This document shows positions 43,199 to 51,699 of a stretch of 64,000 nt of DNA, piece after piece (position 1 is the first letter of the stretch; every line of letters starts with the position of its first letter). A program made the position numbers and the translations under genes. Under the pieces are notes generated by a model. The model did no database searches, was not told the DNA's origin, and saw only the letters and a program-made list of their open reading frames with translations. The stretch is from Fulvivirga ligni (GTDB lineage: Bacteria > Bacteroidota > Bacteroidia > Cytophagales > Cyclobacteriaceae). The stretch covers positions 4,321,001-4,385,000 of the forward strand of contig NZ_CP089979.1 of NCBI RefSeq assembly GCF_021389935.1, in the 5' to 3' direction.

Positions 43199-43612
43199 TC
43201 ATAAACCTAACCCACCATACTCCTGCTTCAGCAAGTTAGCATAAGCTTTCTTTGCGGGTTTATACTCTAATCCACTCTGAGCAGAATATCTCTTAATCAC
43301 TTTCCTTATTTTCTTTACAGCCTTCATAAATAATACGAATTGATATATCATTAAGGTCGCCAAAACCCCTTCAATACAGAATAAGGTAATCATAATGGTA
43401 TTTGCAGTGGAAATACTATAGGAGTTACCTGCAAAGAAGATATTATATAACATCACGACCACAAAAATGACAGCCATTATTAAGCGGATGTGAGAATTAT
43501 GCTTAACTGTCACCAGATAGTCAGTAACGATGTTAACTGCTACCTCTTCAGGTATATTCAGGCTTTTTACTTTTTCTAAATCCTCTAGTGAAACTTGAAT
43601 TTTCGCACTCAT
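43199..43612 (-). CDS. Two-helix membrane protein of unknown function, 137 aa
   Basis: The first 45 residues are soluble and charged (MSAKIQVSLEDLEKVKSLNI). They are followed by two transmembrane helices, about 47-64 (MAVIFVVVMLYNIFFAG) and 70-95 (TANTIMITLFCIEGVLATLM), and a basic C-terminal tail (AVKKIRKVIKRYSAQS). I do not recognise a family. It stands alone at the edge of the repeat island and could be either a native gene or a passenger. Confidence 0.65.
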   Translation of the reverse strand: MSAKIQVSLEDLEKVKSLNIPEEVAVNIVTDYLVTVKHNSHIRLIMAVIFVVVMLYNIFFAGNSYSISTANTIMITLFCIEGVLATLMIYQFVLFMKAVKKIRKVIKRYSAQSGLEYKPAKKAYANLLKQEYGGLGL

Positions 43613-43723
43613 AAAGTAGGTCTGTTTTTTTAATAGCTCGCTAAATTATTGAACCTGAACTAATGAACCTTAAAAGCACCTCAGCCTTCTTTCTCTTTTA
43701 ATTTATTCTTATCCTGAGGCAAT
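43613..43723. other. Short gap with no feature recognised
   Basis: This is AT-rich DNA upstream of the two-helix membrane protein gene, which starts at 43612. It may hold that gene's promoter, but no element matching TAnnTTTG with a TTG was found. Confidence 0.3.
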
Positions 43724-43760
43724 AAAAAAGGTCAGAACCCCACGGACTCTGACCTTTTTT
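43724..43760. terminator. Duplicated copy of the otsAB terminator
   Basis: AAAAAAGGTCAGA and TCTGACCTTTTTT form a 13-bp stem, nearly identical to the hairpin at 46549-46584. Confidence 0.85.
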
Positions 43761-43855
43761 ATTTATCTATTTTTTAGTTCTACTAACTATCAGCCATCAT
43801 ACCTCATAGTTCACGTACAGCTTCATGATCTTTCACGCTGTATTTCGAAGCAGAG
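43724..43855 (-). pseudogene. Decayed duplicate of the 3' end of otsAB
   Basis: About 130 bp match 46549-46678 with few mismatches: the terminator plus the last codons of the trehalose synthase/phosphatase gene (minus-strand reading [13 protein letters not shown]). In this copy a TTA codon has become TGA, cutting off the final GMMADS. Identity ends abruptly near 43855. From there to 43976 nothing recognisable is present. Confidence 0.85.
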
Positions 43856-43976
43856 ATGGGCCTTGAACATTGAATGTCATATCAACTTTAGTAAGACATC
43901 TATAAATCAGAAGCATTAGAATGGTCGGTAGTACTCACTAAATAGATCTCTCCTCACGTACCAATGACGTAATAAA

Positions 43977-45300
43977 CTAAATAGGTATTTGTTCAAGCTC
44001 ATAACCTAATTCTTTAGCTGTTTTTATTAGCCACTTTTCTCTATGAAGCTGCATTTTTTCTTCATATGCTTTGATCCCTTTTTCTGTGTAGTCAAGACCT
44101 TTTACCATAAGCCGCCAGTAGAGTACTGCCAGTTTTCGTGCTGTGGCTTTAGTCGCTATTCCAGGACCTCTTTTGCTTTTTAATCTGCGCCCAAAAGCAC
44201 CTAGTGCTATCTTTTTGCTTTCAATTAAACTTTGGGTGGGCAAGTTGCCTAAATATTTGTCCAGCCTTCGGCCTGTACTTTCTGTTTCTGGTTTTGTTTT
44301 TCTTGCCGGACTGGTGTTGACCTGGAGATAACCCTAGCCATGAAGTGAAATGTTTCTCGCTTGGCCAATTATAAAGTTCCAGACCTATTTCCGAATACAA
44401 TTGTAGCCAGGTATAATCGGTAATGCCCGGCAAACACGTAGCATCTTTGCCTGAAAAAATTTTGAGTAGGTGTCCTCCTAAGTGGTCAATATCAGGCTTA
44501 TTATGCCTAACTGGTTTTCGGTCTTTAACAGACTCTATTTCATTTTTGCTTTGCATATCTGAATCGTAATTATTGACCCGTTTCATAACTTCCTCTAGTT
44601 TATGGTCACATGCCTGTATTTGTTGCTTATAAAATTTATAACCGCTGAATGCCTGTTCCAAAGCAAACAACCCAGCCTCGGTATAATAGCCTGAAAGCGC
44701 CTTGAGGACTTGAGATGCCTTTTTTTCTCTAATACTGCTATGGCACAGGGATAAGAGCTTTTGGGCATCACGTTCTCCTGACAGGATAGCTTCTATGATT
44801 GCCAGACCACTGGCTCCATGTACCTGACTGAGCACCTCTTTGAGTCGAATATTCATCTCAATTAGTGACTTTTGCATATGATTTACATGCATAGAGGCTG
44901 TTCTCAGATGATCTTCTCTCAAGCGCTGGTAAGCACGAACTTCCTTTACTTGAGCATCGGGAACAAAACAGCGATTCAACAAACCATGACTATGGAGTTG
45001 CTGAATCCATTGACAGTCCTTTACATCAGTCTTTCGACCTGGTACTTGTCTAGTCTGGCGCCCATCTACTAACCAGACATCTAAACCTGCTGATTCAAGG
45101 ATCTCATAAAGGATGATCCAGTAAACACCTGTAGCTTCCATAGCCACTGTCTCGATCCCCTCTGATAATAAATAGGAAGATGCCTCTCGAAAACTTTCAG
45201 TGAAGGTCTCAAAAACTCGAACATCCTTGTTTTCTAAGGACACAAAAATGTGCTTGGCACCTATATCTATGCCTGCAGCATTTGCTCTCATCTTTTTCAT
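43977..45300 (-). pseudogene. IS110-family transposase, inactivated by a 4-bp duplication
   Basis: The N-terminal DEDD domain (MKKMRANAAGIDIGAKHIFVS, EGIETVAMEATGVYW, DGRQTRQVPGRKTDVKDCQW) and the C-terminal Transposase_20 domain (LPGITDYTWLQLYSEIGLEL, FTSWLGLSPGQHQSGKKNKT) are clear. The first frame (44221-45300) ends in QLAHPKFN. The remaining 80 residues (SLIESKKIALGAFGRRLKSK onward) are in another frame (43977-44243). The junction contains CCCACCCA; removing one CCCA restores LAQSLIESKK. The catalytic serine region lies upstream of the break, but the C-terminus is lost. IS110 elements lack terminal inverted repeats, so the element ends are not fixed here. Confidence 0.9.
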
Positions 45301-45572
45301 GACTAAAATATTTTAAAAGATAAACAAAGACCTGTAGGATGAAATATTGTACACGACAGACTACCAATCGGACATTCCTAAACAAGGAAGTACCATACTT
45401 TGTGACTCCTTTCTATCCAACCATGCTCGAGGACAGGCAAATTGCACTATACGAGGTACGGCTATATTGTACAGGCCACTTCTATCTTAACGTCATTTCG
45501 TTTTGTGCGGTTGGGTACCAAATGTTCGGTCTCGAGATGACTTTGATTTGGAGCGATTTTGATCTGAATATC
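45301..45572 (-). ncRNA. Possible bridge-RNA region of the IS110 element
   Basis: This non-coding stretch lies upstream of the transposase start, where IS110-type bridge RNAs are encoded. It contains ATATTGTACA twice, exactly 120 bp apart (45344-45353 and 45464-45473), and a TCTCGAGA palindrome near 45530. I could not fold it or match its loops to donor and target sites, so the call rests on position only. Confidence 0.3.
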
Positions 45573-45680
45573 ACAACTCTTGCTGCTCAGTCGTGCACTG
45601 AAAGAATATTGAAAATCAGGCTCATCTCAAGTTCTTAGGGGCAGGCTATATCTATAATTCTCCAGTTCTCGGAAGACCTT
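45573..45680 (+). repeat. Island repeat R3, partial copy of R1/R2
   Basis: It shares TTGCTGCTCAGTCGTG, AGGCTCATCTCAAGT and CTCGGAAGACCTT with R2 and stops abruptly at the AAGACCTT point, lacking the hairpin part. From 45681 to 45788 the DNA is AT-rich and probably contains the promoter of the next gene. Confidence 0.8.
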
Positions 45681-45788
45681 ATATTTTTATATTATTCTGA
45701 TATTTTTTAAATAATTCACTAAGAAATGTTTACCTAGATTAAGTATTACGCATTTATAATATCAAAAACTTTTTAATCTTAATGTAGT

Positions 45789-46526
45789 ATGAAAAAAACT
45801 ATTCTATTTTTTATCTTCTGTTGCTTTACTTTTTCAGGATATTCTCAATCAGAAGAAAAAATGAGTGAGGAGAATGTGGTCCGCGGTGCTATTGTTAAAA
45901 ACAATGAAGTCATACAAGGTTTTATAAGAAAAAAAGGAACCACTTATTTAGATGAAGAAACGTTCGATGCACCCTGGAGTTATCAAAATACTATTAGTTT
46001 CATCCCTAAAGATGTATTTAATGAAAAGGAAAAAATAAAAAATAAAGATTTCGAAAAGTACAATGCGAAAGATATTGAAGGATACGTTTATTATACAAGT
46101 CCCGATGATTCCCTAGTCTTCGAAAGCGTAAAATACTCTGATATGTCAGCGGTAGGAACAGGGATGATCGCCAAAAAAATATTCATGAGAAAAATTTCTG
46201 ACGGTAAGATATCCTTATTTTATCATTACTCAGCACCATTATCGATGGGTGAAATTTCGGCCATGAAACAATCATATATTGAATGTAAAGAGCCCAACTT
46301 AGTGTATCAAACTGATGAAAAAATCAGGTTGGTTGAACTTCTTAATGTGGAGAAAGAACTTTCAGGTTGCCCTCAAGTAGTAGAGAGATACAAAAACAAT
46401 GAATATAAAGGTGATTCCGACCAGGAGACTGATTCTGGTTTTAATAAATTTTTGAATAAAACTGCTTACAGAACTGATGTTCGACTTTTAGTGATTGAAG
46501 ATTACAACAAGGTTTGCGGTGAATAA
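45789..46526 (+). CDS. Secreted protein of unknown function, 245 aa
   Basis: The signal peptide MKKTILFFIFCCFTFSGYSQ is clear. The mature part begins EEKMSEENVVRGAIVKNNEV, then IQGFIRKKGTTYLDEETFDA, and carries FIPKDVFNEKEKIKNKDFEK. It resembles Bacteroidota secreted proteins in which such a segment describes a cell-surface protein with a beta-rich N-terminal half. I cannot name a domain. It is unusually lysine-, phenylalanine- and AT-rich relative to the flanking metabolic genes. It lies between the IS110 remnant and the otsAB terminator, inside the segment bounded by the two 130-bp direct repeats, so it may be a passenger gene. Confidence 0.65.
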   Translation: MKKTILFFIFCCFTFSGYSQSEEKMSEENVVRGAIVKNNEVIQGFIRKKGTTYLDEETFDAPWSYQNTISFIPKDVFNEKEKIKNKDFEKYNAKDIEGYVYYTSPDDSLVFESVKYSDMSAVGTGMIAKKIFMRKISDGKISLFYHYSAPLSMGEISAMKQSYIECKEPNLVYQTDEKIRLVELLNVEKELSGCPQVVERYKNNEYKGDSDQETDSGFNKFLNKTAYRTDVRLLVIEDYNKVCGE

Positions 46527-46548
46527 TAAAGTTTGAAGGTGATGTAAC

Positions 46549-46584
46549 AAAAAAGGTCAGAACCCCACGGATTCTGACCTTTTT
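46549..46584. terminator. Rho-independent terminator of otsAB
   Basis: The stem AAAAAAGGTCAGA / TCTGACCTTTTT with an 11-nt loop lies 23 bp past the otsAB stop in the minus direction. Its symmetric A/T flanks would also stop the rightward 245-aa gene. Confidence 0.9.
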
Positions 46585-46606
46585 ACTTATCTATGTTTTA
46601 GTTCTA

Positions 46607-48796
46607 CTAACTATCAGCCATCATACCTAATAGTTCTCGTACAGCTTCATGATCTTTCACGCTGTATTTCGCAGCAGATTTCAGATCACCTACCTTCACT
46701 GTGCATGCACCCTTAGGCATGGCTTTGAATGTATCTTCATCAGTCCAGTCATCACCCACGGCCAGTATAAATTTGTTCTTTTTACCAGAACCTATCCAGC
46801 GGGTGGTAGCCTTACCTTTATTTACCTCTAAATTCTTGATCTCCACTACTTTATTTCCTTCAAGCACTTCCAGATTCATATTGCTTGAAAGATACTTTAA
46901 ATGGCTTATAATCTCTCTGGCTCTTAACTCTCCGAGACCTGTTTCCACTTGTCGGTAGTGCCATACTAAAGAATAGTCTTTCTCTTCGATGAATGATCTT
47001 GGCGTTTTATCAGAATACATCTCCAATATTGGCCTGATCTCATCTTTCCAAGAGTTATCGAGGTTATCAATAGTTTTCCAATCCTCGTCTCTCATTTTTA
47101 GCCACACACCATGTTCCCCTACAAACTCAACATCGATATCACCGAGCCAATTTTGTAAAGTATTTTTATCTCTACCACTGATAATCACCACATTAGTGTT
47201 ATCTAAAGAGGTAAGCTTATGCAATATATCTATAAGCTCCTTATCTGGTTTTGCTTCTTGAGGATCACTATTAAATGGAACCAATGTACCATCATAATCC
47301 AGGAACAACAAGCGCTTATCGCTAGTCTTGAAGTCCGTGATTATATCATCTCTCATCTTAGTATCCATCACCTTTGTTCCCATAGTTTTTTGTCTCTCTT
47401 TTACGTTATCCAGTCTGTCTAAAAAGAGTTTTACCCAGTGGTGGATATTGAATTTTTTAATTGTTTTCTGCATGAATGCCATGTGCTTTTCCTGTTCGTC
47501 TACAGGCATTTTTAAAGCTTTATAAATGGCATCTACTACTTGATGTTTATCGTTAGGGTTTACTATTAAAGCTTCCGAAAGCTCTTTTGAGGCTCCGGCC
47601 ATTTCACTTAAAATAAGTACTCCGCGTTTATCTAGTTTACTGGCCACATACTCCTTACATACCAGGTTCATACCATCACGCATTGGCGTAACCAGGGCCA
47701 CATCTGCCATTCTGTAAAAAGCAGATAAATCTTCTAATGGGAATGACCGGTAGAAGTAATGAATCGGAGTCCAGTTCATAGAACCGTACTTACCGTTTAT
47801 TCTTCCTACTAAAAGGTCCACTTCCTCTTTCAAATCCTTATACTTCTCCACATTATCTCTGGATGGCACCACCACCATGATCAAAGATACTTTACCCTGA
47901 TACTCAGGATATTTACTTAAGAAAATGTCAAAGATTTCAAGTCGCGCCGGAATACCCTTTGAATAATCTAGCCTGTCTATAGAAAGCATCAATTTCTGAT
48001 CTCCTATAGAAGTTCTAAAGCGCACCTCTTTACTTAAGGTTGATGGCGCTGAAGAAGAATTGGCGTATTTATCATAGTCAATTCCTATCGGGAAGGAATC
48101 AATAACTATGGTTCTTCTATCTTTCGTAATTTGGCCTTGCTGATTTCCTATATAGCAGATACGACTAACAGCACTTAAAAAGTGACGCATATCATCGTAA
48201 GTATGGAAACCTACCAGGTCAGAACCTAAAACTCCATCTAGCAACTCTCTTCTCCATGGTAATAAACGAAATACCTCAAATGAAGGAAAAGGAATGTGTA
48301 GGAAGAAACCAATACTGGCATCAGGCAGCTTTTCTCTGATCATGTCTGGTACTAGCATGAGCTGGTAGTCATGAATCCAGATAGTATCATCAGGGTTAGC
48401 TAACTCTAAAACGGCATCGCAAAACTTCTGATTAACCTTCTTGTAAGCCTCATAATATGATCTTTTATATAGTGCATATTGGTTAAAATAGTGAAAAGTA
48501 GGCCATAAGGTTTCATTGCTGAATCCCTCATAAAAAAGTTTAATTTCAGATTCGGACAAATATACCGGCTCCATGTTCTCAGAGGAAAGCCTTTCAGTAA
48601 CCTCCTTCTTAGATTCTTTATTCTTATCGTTGAAATAAAGACCAGGCCAACCTACCCATACGTTGTCTCCCTTTTTATAAATGGAGCCAAGTCCGGTAGC
48701 TAAACCACCTTCACTGGGTTTGTATTGTAGATCGCCATTGTCATCTCGTTGAACTTTAACCGGAAGTCTGTTAGATACAATTATTGTTCTCGCCAT
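46607..48796 (-). CDS. Bifunctional trehalose-6-phosphate synthase/phosphatase (OtsA-OtsB fusion)
   Basis: It makes trehalose from UDP-glucose and glucose 6-phosphate and then removes the phosphate. I take the ATG at 48796 ([16 protein letters not shown]); the TTG six codons upstream is less likely. The GT20 domain (about 1-460) includes [44 protein letters not shown] and [16 protein letters not shown]. The HAD phosphatase (about 485-729) starts [13 protein letters not shown] and has ISGRD, GEHGVW and [15 protein letters not shown]. The bifunctional form is common in Bacteroidota. It may act with the GH15 enzyme across the island as a trehalose cycle. Confidence 0.96.
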   Translation of the reverse strand: MARTIIVSNRLPVKVQRDDNGDLQYKPSEGGLATGLGSIYKKGDNVWVGWPGLYFNDKNKESKKEVTERLSSENMEPVYLSESEIKLFYEGFSNETLWPTFHYFNQYALYKRSYYEAYKKVNQKFCDAVLELANPDDTIWIHDYQLMLVPDMIREKLPDASIGFFLHIPFPSFEVFRLLPWRRELLDGVLGSDLVGFHTYDDMRHFLSAVSRICYIGNQQGQITKDRRTIVIDSFPIGIDYDKYANSSSAPSTLSKEVRFRTSIGDQKLMLSIDRLDYSKGIPARLEIFDIFLSKYPEYQGKVSLIMVVVPSRDNVEKYKDLKEEVDLLVGRINGKYGSMNWTPIHYFYRSFPLEDLSAFYRMADVALVTPMRDGMNLVCKEYVASKLDKRGVLILSEMAGASKELSEALIVNPNDKHQVVDAIYKALKMPVDEQEKHMAFMQKTIKKFNIHHWVKLFLDRLDNVKERQKTMGTKVMDTKMRDDIITDFKTSDKRLLFLDYDGTLVPFNSDPQEAKPDKELIDILHKLTSLDNTNVVIISGRDKNTLQNWLGDIDVEFVGEHGVWLKMRDEDWKTIDNLDNSWKDEIRPILEMYSDKTPRSFIEEKDYSLVWHYRQVETGLGELRAREIISHLKYLSSNMNLEVLEGNKVVEIKNLEVNKGKATTRWIGSGKKNKFILAVGDDWTDEDTFKAMPKGACTVKVGDLKSAAKYSVKDHEAVRELLGMMADS

Positions 48797-48857
48797 AGAG
48801 TTTTGAACTGCCAAATAATAATTGGCTTATTTAGGTTATATTGGTTTTAAAGTTATA

Positions 48858-48899
48858 AGGTTAACAACAAAACCAGAGAATGTTCACGTATGTTAACCT
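48858..48899. promoter_or_regulatory. Inverted repeat upstream of otsAB
   Basis: AGGTTAAC and GTTAACCT are perfect 8-bp arms separated by 26 bp, about 60 bp upstream of the otsAB start. The spacing is longer than a simple hairpin and could hold two protein contacts. No regulator is known. Confidence 0.35.
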
Positions 48900-48959
48900 A
48901 ATTTAATATAATATGGTGAAAAAGATAAGCCTTATTAAACTGTTATACAAACTCTGAGT

Positions 48960-50864
48960 TTAACCGAACAGTTTTTTCAAAAAAACGACCTTTATTCTCT
49001 GCTGAAAGTTCTCTATTACTTTAAAGATTTCCTTCAGTGTAACCACCTCAATTTTCGTAAGCGTATCCAGATTAATGAAGTTATCCGGGTGCTCCTTATC
49101 ATACATAATTTGGTGCGCCTGATGCTTTAACCTCATTCCCATGAGGTAGTAATATGACTGCATCAGCTCATGATAGTCTTTCTCTGTGAATACTTTTTCA
49201 TCTAAAAGGCTCTTCAGTCGCTCTCCCGTATTGGTATTTAGGATTTTGTGCCTTAGCGCGTAAACACGGACTAAATCTACTATCGGAGTCATTGCTCTCT
49301 TAATATTGAAAACCTTCTTTTCTCCTTTGGATATGGTCTTGATGCCTCTGAAAAAGTTAAGCGGTGGCTCATACTGCAGCGCATTATCAGCCAACTGCGC
49401 GAAGAACAACTCGCTTGGTTCTTCCAGCTTAGTTAGGATGTGTGCCTGTAGCTCATGAATGAGTGCTTCATCACCATAGATCATCCTACAGTCAAAAAAA
49501 GTGCTGAAGTTCATTACTGACTCTGGGTTGGGCTGCTCTATCCATTTATCATAATTCCTTTTCCAGTGTGACAATGAATGTGTCCACCTGGGGTTTTTCG
49601 CCATGAGCCCTCCTGTACAATAAGTAAAACCGATCTGATTTAACCTTTCAGAAACCTTATCGGCAAATGAAAGGAAGTAGTCTCTTGTCTTTTCTCGGAA
49701 TTCATTAGCCTTGTCTTCATAGATAATAGCATTATCCTGATCTGTCTTTAAGGTTTGCTCTTTCCTACCCTCACTGCCCAGGCACATAAATACAAACCGA
49801 GCAGGCGGAGGCCCCATCTCTTCAATTACCCCTTCAATCACCTTTTGATCAATGGTATCTGAAATATTGCTGATCACTTCATTTACCAGTTCCGACTTCA
49901 CACCTCTTGTAAGCAAGTTATAAGATAAATCTGGCACCTCAGACCATTTATGCTCAAGCTCATTCACTGAAATAGCTCGTCTTACTGACTGAATAAATAT
50001 AAATGGAGATTGTGCCTGATCTGACAGCAGCTTGTTTCTACTGATTACTCCTATGGTTTTCCCCTCTTCTTCTACCAGAACATACCTTATTTTGTGATTA
50101 AACATCATCAAAATAGCTTCATAGATTAAGGCTTCTTTAGCGATTTTGAAGATAGGTCCTTCCATGATCTCACCCACAGGTGTAGAAGCATCTTTTCTAT
50201 CAGCTATAATCTTGTTTCTGAGCAAGATATCAGTAACATATCCCACATATTTATCACCATCAGTTACAAATAAGCAGCTTATCTTTTGCTCTTCCATTAT
50301 GGCCGCGGCTTCATAAGCTGGTGAGCTTATATCGCAGCTGGTAATGGGCCTCATGGAGCTGGCATCTAAACGGCTATTGAAATATCGGTCATAGGTGATA
50401 GCATCTTCCACCCTGGCCTCTTGCTTCACTACGTAATTGGCATATTTCTCATCCAGCATTTCCTTACCAAAAACTGACAGGAAGTACTGATAAAACTCTT
50501 CGTGGGTATTACAAAGCTCCTTAAACAGAGCAGCCGGCAGCTTAAGCACCTTAGTATCTCCTTTTACTTCTACCGTATTAATAGATCTACCCTTGTTCAG
50601 CAACAAAGAGAAAGCACCATAGGTATCACCTCTTCCCAACTCCTGAATGTGCTGGCGAATACCCTGACTATCGTAGAAAAAGGCGGTGTAGCCACCCTTA
50701 TATATCAGATCGAGTCCTGTGATTTTAGTATTATGCTGTTCATAAAGAATACCTTTCTCCTTTACCTTCACCTCCTCCATCTGGGCAGACACAGCTGCCA
50801 GCGCCTCATCGCTAAGGGTATTAAAAGGCGTGGTCTCTTTTAAAAACTCTATCTTATTCTTCAT
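48960..50864 (-). CDS. cNMP-binding/CBS/DUF294 putative nucleotidyltransferase
   Basis: The domain order is a cyclic-nucleotide-binding-like beta-roll (about 10-125), two CBS domains (about 165-285, CLFVTDGDKYVGYVTD and VLVEEEGKTIGVISRNKLL), then a DUF294 nucleotidyltransferase-like domain (about 310-470) with MCLGSEGRKEQTLKTDQDNA (the GSxxR...D-D site), and the DUF294 C-terminal helical domain. This GlnD-related architecture is thought to sense adenylates and signal by nucleotidylylation; the target is unknown. The start overlaps the exonuclease stop by ATGA, a pairing also seen in proteobacterial operons with acetate transporters. Confidence 0.92.
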   Translation of the reverse strand: MKNKIEFLKETTPFNTLSDEALAAVSAQMEEVKVKEKGILYEQHNTKITGLDLIYKGGYTAFFYDSQGIRQHIQELGRGDTYGAFSLLLNKGRSINTVEVKGDTKVLKLPAALFKELCNTHEEFYQYFLSVFGKEMLDEKYANYVVKQEARVEDAITYDRYFNSRLDASSMRPITSCDISSPAYEAAAIMEEQKISCLFVTDGDKYVGYVTDILLRNKIIADRKDASTPVGEIMEGPIFKIAKEALIYEAILMMFNHKIRYVLVEEEGKTIGVISRNKLLSDQAQSPFIFIQSVRRAISVNELEHKWSEVPDLSYNLLTRGVKSELVNEVISNISDTIDQKVIEGVIEEMGPPPARFVFMCLGSEGRKEQTLKTDQDNAIIYEDKANEFREKTRDYFLSFADKVSERLNQIGFTYCTGGLMAKNPRWTHSLSHWKRNYDKWIEQPNPESVMNFSTFFDCRMIYGDEALIHELQAHILTKLEEPSELFFAQLADNALQYEPPLNFFRGIKTISKGEKKVFNIKRAMTPIVDLVRVYALRHKILNTNTGERLKSLLDEKVFTEKDYHELMQSYYYLMGMRLKHQAHQIMYDKEHPDNFINLDTLTKIEVVTLKEIFKVIENFQQRIKVVFLKKLFG

Positions 50865-51556
50865 AAAAATGCCATTAGTCCCATAAGCACAAAAAGAATT
50901 AATACAGGCAGTCCGCAGCCGTATTTCTTATTCATCTCATGCTTCATTTTCGCAAAAAGTGGCTGATTATCTATCAGCTCTTCATCTATATCACCTCTTT
51001 TATAAAGTTCAAAAAAGCAACGTGCGGTAGCCTCTGCATCTACACTGGCATCATGCACTTTCACCATTTTCTCCTTAAAGAGACCTTCATGCAACTCCGC
51101 CAGGGCAGGATAGTCTCTATTGACTATTCTCACATAGTCGCCAGTAGATCTCATGGTACAGAAATGGGGCAAGTCCTTCAGTAAATTCTTTAGCTTCACC
51201 CGGGTAAAAGCCACTTGAAGCATCTTGCTATCAAACTCTATAAAGTGCCCGACAATAAGTGGCTTGTAGTGCCTTAAATCATTGGCAAGCAGCTTTACCA
51301 CCTCTTTACGAGACTGTCCTTTTTCTTTTAAAAGATCATAATCGATACCATGAACCTTGATAGAGCTTTCTTCTATAATGATATCCGGCTCATTGATATA
51401 ATGATTTTCCTGCTTGATTAATTCACCTTTGGAATTATGAATACGCCAGGCCACCTGAAGTATAAAAGGCCACTGATCTGTAGCAGAAACCTTATAATTC
51501 ATATTTTTAGGTATACCGGATGTTTCCGTATCAATAAATAGCAGATAGTCTCTCAT
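50861..51556 (-). CDS. DnaQ-like 3'-5' exonuclease with C-terminal membrane anchor
   Basis: The exonuclease motifs are LLFIDTETSGIPKN (ExoI), VGHFIEFDSKMLQVAF (ExoII) and VHDASVDAEATARCFFELY (ExoIII with the DEDDh His). Residues about 212-231 (GLPVLILFVLMGLMAFL) form a hydrophobic tail that could anchor the enzyme in the membrane, which is unusual for a DnaQ-type nuclease. It overlaps the DUF294 gene by ATGA and is translated with it, implying a joint function, perhaps in degrading or sensing a nucleotide signal rather than in replication. Confidence 0.9.
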   Translation of the reverse strand: MRDYLLFIDTETSGIPKNMNYKVSATDQWPFILQVAWRIHNSKGELIKQENHYINEPDIIIEESSIKVHGIDYDLLKEKGQSRKEVVKLLANDLRHYKPLIVGHFIEFDSKMLQVAFTRVKLKNLLKDLPHFCTMRSTGDYVRIVNRDYPALAELHEGLFKEKMVKVHDASVDAEATARCFFELYKRGDIDEELIDNQPLFAKMKHEMNKKYGCGLPVLILFVLMGLMAFL

Positions 51557-51650
51557 TCAGACCCTAAGTTATTATATCAGAGTTAATTAGCGAAATGCTA
51601 GTGGGATGATTAAATGAATTCATCCTACAATTAAGACGATAAAAGACAAT

Positions 51651-51676
51651 CTGGTGGCCTAAGAATCGGCCACCAG
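51651..51676 (-). terminator. Hairpin between the exonuclease gene and the TonB receptor gene
   Basis: CTGGTGGCC and GGCCACCAG form a perfect 9-bp stem with an 8-nt loop. On the minus strand it is followed by ATTGTCTTTTA. It lies past the stop of the receptor gene. Confidence 0.75.
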
Positions 51677-51699
51677 AAAACAGACTGCGGATTTATATC

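Larger units (their letters stand above)
43856..45572 (-). mobile_element. IS110-family insertion element remnant (outer limits approximate)
   Basis: The broken transposase plus non-coding flanks lie between the otsAB 3' duplicate and the repeat fragment R3. IS110 elements carry a structured non-coding end upstream of the transposase; 45301-45572 fits that place. Exact ends would need a second genomic copy for comparison. Confidence 0.55.

Noticed and set aside
44221-44245. CCCAAAG heptamer at the end of the first transposase frame, a -1 slippery pattern
   Set aside because: A -1 slip there leads to a stop after two codons; the downstream half lies in the +1 frame, so programmed -1 frameshifting does not explain it.
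45339-45638. 99-aa open frame upstream of the IS110 transposase
   Set aside because: It crosses from the IS end into repeat R3 and shows no domain; the region is better read as non-coding.
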